DNA from: an uncultured Mycoplasmatota bacterium
GTDB lineage: Bacteria > Bacillota_I > Bacilli_A > RF39 > UBA660
Reading direction: 5' to 3'
Assembly: GCA_900543825.1 (NCBI GenBank)
Contig: UQSR01000004.1
Coordinates: 1-64,000 of the forward strand
Length of the DNA stretch: 64,000 bases
The notes below the pieces were generated by a model that saw only the letters and a list, made by a program, of their open reading frames with translations, did not search any database and had not been told where the DNA came from. Shown piece by piece: positions 61,468 to 64,000 of the stretch. A program made the translations under genes and the position numbers. Each line of letters starts with the position of its first letter. The stretch's first letter is position 1.

Positions 61468-61496
61468 TTTACTAAAAACACTAATAATGTTATAAT
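61468..61496 (+). promoter_or_regulatory. Promoter of the recombinase-phosphomutase pair
   Basis: TTTACT (61468-61473), 17 bp, TATAAT (61491-61496). Confidence 0.7.
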
Positions 61497-61521
61497 AAAT
61501 ATGAAAGTAGGGTAGTAATAA

Positions 61522-62442
61522 ATGATAAAAATAGATAATCTAAAATTAAATAAAAATAATAAAGATATCTTAGAAAAATATCAAATATATCTTCTTACAG
61601 TAAAACAAAAAGAAGAAAAAACAACAGTATCATCATATATAGAAGATATCTATAAATATCTAGAATATATGGAAAATAATAAAATAAAAACTGCCCTAAA
61701 TATAGAATATCAAAACATAACAAATTATCTAAAATATCTAGATAATAATAACTATGAAACATCTTCAATAATAAGAAAAATAGTATCAATAAAACTATTT
61801 CATAAATACTTAAGTGAAGAATATAAAATAAAAGATATAAGTAGTAAAATAATAAATCCAAGATTACGAAGAAAATTACCCAATATATTAACAATAGAAG
61901 AAGTAGATAACTTATTAGACATAAAACTAAATACCCCATTCGATTATCGAAATAAAGCCATGTTAGAACTAATGTATTCATCAGGCTTAAGAGTCAGTGA
62001 ATTAGTAGATTTAAAACTAAATAATATAGACTTAGATAATGGTTATGTAAGATGTCTAGGTAAAGGAAAAAAAGAAAGAATAATCCCAATAGGAGAAATA
62101 GCTACAGAATATCTAAAAAAATATATAAATGAATATAGAAATAGCATGAAAAAAGGTTATTATACTGAGAATGTATTTTTAAATAATCATGGAAAAAACA
62201 TAACAAGACAAGGCTTCTTTCTAATAATAAAAAATATAGCTAAAGAAAAAAATATAGATAAAAATATAACACCACATATGTTAAGACATAGTTTTGCTAC
62301 TCACTTACTAAATAATGGAGCCAATCTAAGAACCATTCAAGAAATGTTAGGTCATAGTAGTATAACAACTACTCAAATATATACAAATGTATCAAACGAT
62401 ATAATAAAAGAAAATTACGAATTATATAAAAGGAGAGATTAA
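61522..62442 (+). CDS. XerC/XerD-type tyrosine recombinase
   Basis: 306 residues, the size of chromosomal Xer proteins. N-terminal SAM-like core-binding domain (about 10-100), then the catalytic set: Arg157 (SGLRVSEL), Lys near 181-184 (GKGKKERIIPI), His252 and Arg255 (HMLRHSF), His278 (LGHSS) and Tyr287 (QIYTNV). It probably resolves chromosome dimers at dif. It follows the CRISPR array, but its size and its coupling to a housekeeping gene 2 bp downstream argue against a mobile-element integrase. Confidence 0.88.
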   Translation: MIKIDNLKLNKNNKDILEKYQIYLLTVKQKEEKTTVSSYIEDIYKYLEYMENNKIKTALNIEYQNITNYLKYLDNNNYETSSIIRKIVSIKLFHKYLSEEYKIKDISSKIINPRLRRKLPNILTIEEVDNLLDIKLNTPFDYRNKAMLELMYSSGLRVSELVDLKLNNIDLDNGYVRCLGKGKKERIIPIGEIATEYLKKYINEYRNSMKKGYYTENVFLNNHGKNITRQGFFLIIKNIAKEKNIDKNITPHMLRHSFATHLLNNGANLRTIQEMLGHSSITTTQIYTNVSNDIIKENYELYKRRD

Positions 62443-62443
62443 A

Positions 62444-63811
62444 ATGAAATTAAATAAAGAAATATTTAGAGAATACGATATAAGAGGAATATGGAAAAAA
62501 GATATTGATGAAGAAGTATCATATCATATAGGAAGAGCCTTTGCTACTAAATTACTAAGTTATGGAAAAGATACAATGATTGTAGGATACGATAATAGAA
62601 TAAGTTCTAAAACAATTGAAGAAAACTTAGTAAAAGGACTTACTGATAGTGGTGTTAATGTCGTAAGATTAGGACTAGTTACCACTCCTATGTATTATTA
62701 CGCATGGGATAAATTAAATATAAAGTGTGGTATCATGGTAACAGCAAGTCATAATCCAAAAGAATATAATGGCTTTAAAATGAGTTATAATGGTATACAT
62801 AACTGTTTTGGTAAAGAAGTATTAGATCTATACTATGTAATAATAAATGGAATATATGCCGAAGGAAAAGGTACTATATCAAACTATAATATTAAAGAAG
62901 ACTATATAAAAATGATAAATAATCACATTACTTTAGGAGAAAAGAAAATAAAAGTAGTATATGATTGTGGTAATGGAACCACTAGTATAATAGCAAAAGA
63001 TATATTCATATCAAATAAAAATATCGAATATATACCACTATATGATACTTCTGATGGAAATTTCCCTAACCATATACCAGATCCTGCTGTTGAAGAAAAT
63101 CTTGAAGATTTAAAGAAAAAAGTATTAGAAGTACATGCAGACTGTGGTATAGCTTTTGACGGTGATGGTGATAGAGTAGGAGTAGTATCCGAAAAAGGAA
63201 AGTACATTCCAATAGATAAATATATGGTAATAATATGGCGTAACATCTATAATAAAGTAAAAAATAAGAAAGGCTTCTACGACGTAAAATGTTCTAACGT
63301 AATAAAAGATGAACTAATAAAATTAGGCATTGAACCAATAGAAACAAGAACCGGAAACTCATATACCAAGAAAATATCTTATGAAAACGATTACCCATTT
63401 GGAGGAGAATATTCAGGACACTTATATTTTAGAGATAAATTCATTGGTAATGATGATGGAATATATGGTGGATTAAGATTAGTAGAAATACTCTCAAACA
63501 AGAAAACAACCGTCTCAGAAGAGTTAAAAGACATATCAGTATATTATTCCTCTCCAGAAGTAAAACTAACCGTAGAGGACTCAAAAAAGAAGAGTATAAT
63601 AGATAGAGTAGAGGAGTATGTAAAAAATAAAGGATATACATATCATACAATAGATGGAGTCAAAGTAATCTACCCAGATGGCTTTGCCCTAATAAGAAAA
63701 TCAAATACCGGTCCAAACATAATAACCAGATATGAATCCAAAGATAAAGAAAAACTAAAACAAATAGAAAAAGAATTTACTTCCCTATTAAATAAACTAA
63801 AAGAAGAGTAG
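62444..63811 (+). CDS. Phosphomannomutase/phosphoglucomutase
   Basis: 455 residues, alpha-D-phosphohexomutase family. FREYDIRGIW is the typical start. The phosphoserine loop is TASHNPKEYNGFKM (Ser102), the metal loop is AFDGDGDRVGV (about 237-247), the sugar-specificity loop is GGEYSGHLYF (about 324-333), and the phosphate-binding loop near the end is IRKSNTGPNI. GEYSGH is found in ManB/AlgC-type mutases. It makes sugar-1-phosphates for envelope glycans. It shares a transcript with the recombinase. Confidence 0.92.
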   Translation: MKLNKEIFREYDIRGIWKKDIDEEVSYHIGRAFATKLLSYGKDTMIVGYDNRISSKTIEENLVKGLTDSGVNVVRLGLVTTPMYYYAWDKLNIKCGIMVTASHNPKEYNGFKMSYNGIHNCFGKEVLDLYYVIINGIYAEGKGTISNYNIKEDYIKMINNHITLGEKKIKVVYDCGNGTTSIIAKDIFISNKNIEYIPLYDTSDGNFPNHIPDPAVEENLEDLKKKVLEVHADCGIAFDGDGDRVGVVSEKGKYIPIDKYMVIIWRNIYNKVKNKKGFYDVKCSNVIKDELIKLGIEPIETRTGNSYTKKISYENDYPFGGEYSGHLYFRDKFIGNDDGIYGGLRLVEILSNKKTTVSEELKDISVYYSSPEVKLTVEDSKKKSIIDRVEEYVKNKGYTYHTIDGVKVIYPDGFALIRKSNTGPNIITRYESKDKEKLKQIEKEFTSLLNKLKEE

Positions 63812-63817
63812 GAGTCC

Positions 63818-63973
63818 CTATTCTTCTTCTTTATTATCATCATTACAATTCTTACAAGAATGTTCATTCTCATGACAGTTACATTCATAACCATTTTCAT
63901 GACAATTACATCCAAAAGAATTATTAGACTTTAAATTATTTTCATTTTTTGAAGTTTTATTTTTCTTACTCAT
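63818..63973 (-). CDS. 51-residue Cys/His-rich protein
   Basis: Minus-strand ATG at 63973 with ribosome site GGAGGTAATTAAA, stop at 63818. The N-terminal half is Lys/Asn/Ser-rich; the second half has two tandem CNCHEN units (CNCHENGYE, CNCHENEHS) and a closing CKNC, giving six Cys and three His in about 22 residues. It looks like a small metal-binding peptide. It ends with Asp/Glu. I know no named family. It is convergent with the phosphomutase gene. Confidence 0.7.
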   Translation of the reverse strand: MSKKNKTSKNENNLKSNNSFGCNCHENGYECNCHENEHSCKNCNDDNKEEE

Positions 63974-64000
63974 TTTAATTACCTCCATTAGTAGTATTAA

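Noticed and set aside
61522..62442. Tyrosine recombinase as the integrase that brought in the CRISPR locus
   Set aside because: Its length, lack of an integrase arm-binding domain and coupling to a phosphomutase gene fit a chromosomal Xer protein better.
1..64000. TGA recoded as tryptophan, as in Mollicutes
   Set aside because: Conserved Trp positions use TGG, and conserved genes show no in-frame TGA.

Overview
The window is very AT-rich, densely packed DNA from a low-GC Gram-positive bacterium. The gene set (FtsA/FtsZ, an FtsW-type flippase, Lgt, UppP, a DacF-type carboxypeptidase, RbgA, SecDF, bifunctional Rel, a T-box in front of aspS) and the gene order point to Bacilli, most likely an uncultured, small-genome, gut-type lineage. 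Several blocks keep Bacillus subtilis order: trmR-trhP1-trhP2-greA; dacF-spoIIAA-sigma; comN-secDF-rel-dtd-aspS-tcdA-rarA. Stops and tryptophan codons fit the standard bacterial code. Most promoters are TTGACA/TATAAT-like with 17-bp spacers. The lineage assignment is inference; no rRNA gene is present.

Layout. 1-2450: accessory edge with the end of a collagen-like protein, an ASCH protein, a SMUG-like uracil-DNA glycosylase, a scrambled rhuM remnant and an orphan. 2490-10678: RbgA, a small-export membrane protein, a CDP-alcohol phosphatidyltransferase, SerS, orphans, DeoD and the YmfF/YmfH pair. 10789-19038: division and envelope genes (ftsW-like, ftsA, ftsZ, lgt, trxB, lemA, DUF2207, YgjP-like). 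19171-31820: recG, a possible small RNA, a TtcA-like enzyme, GtrA-like, a calcium-type P-ATPase, the tRNA wobble-uridine genes trmR/trhP1/trhP2, greA, tig, uppP and tRNA-Thr. 31963-38203: a nuclease, deformylase, small proteins, and a dacF/spoIIAA/sigma cluster without spoIIAB, followed by an XRE regulator and comN. 38226-48843: secDF, rel, dtd, a T-box with a very short Stem I, aspS, a ClpX-like ATPase, a structured RNA and tcdA.

Two accessory islands stand out. The first (48869-50819) sits between tcdA and rarA. It holds a 68-residue precursor-like peptide, a radical SAM/SPASM enzyme and a protein with ADP-ribosyltransferase-like N-terminal motifs. It is bounded by two exact 26-bp copies of the tcdA terminator hairpin. 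A 21-bp palindrome upstream of the peptide gene recurs (18/21) upstream of the XRE regulator gene 11 kb away, which suggests that this regulator controls the island. This is the best candidate for an undescribed system.

The second island is a complete type II CRISPR-Cas locus (54305-61376): cas9-cas1-cas2 on the plus strand; a tracrRNA with promoter, anti-repeat, three hairpins and terminator on the minus strand; a large, divergently transcribed Csn2-like gene; a leader; and an array of 13 repeats and 12 spacers. It too lies between two near-identical terminators (33/38), the first at the end of a DUF2726 gene. A tyrosine recombinase gene, a phosphohexomutase gene and a tiny Cys/His-rich protein gene close the window.
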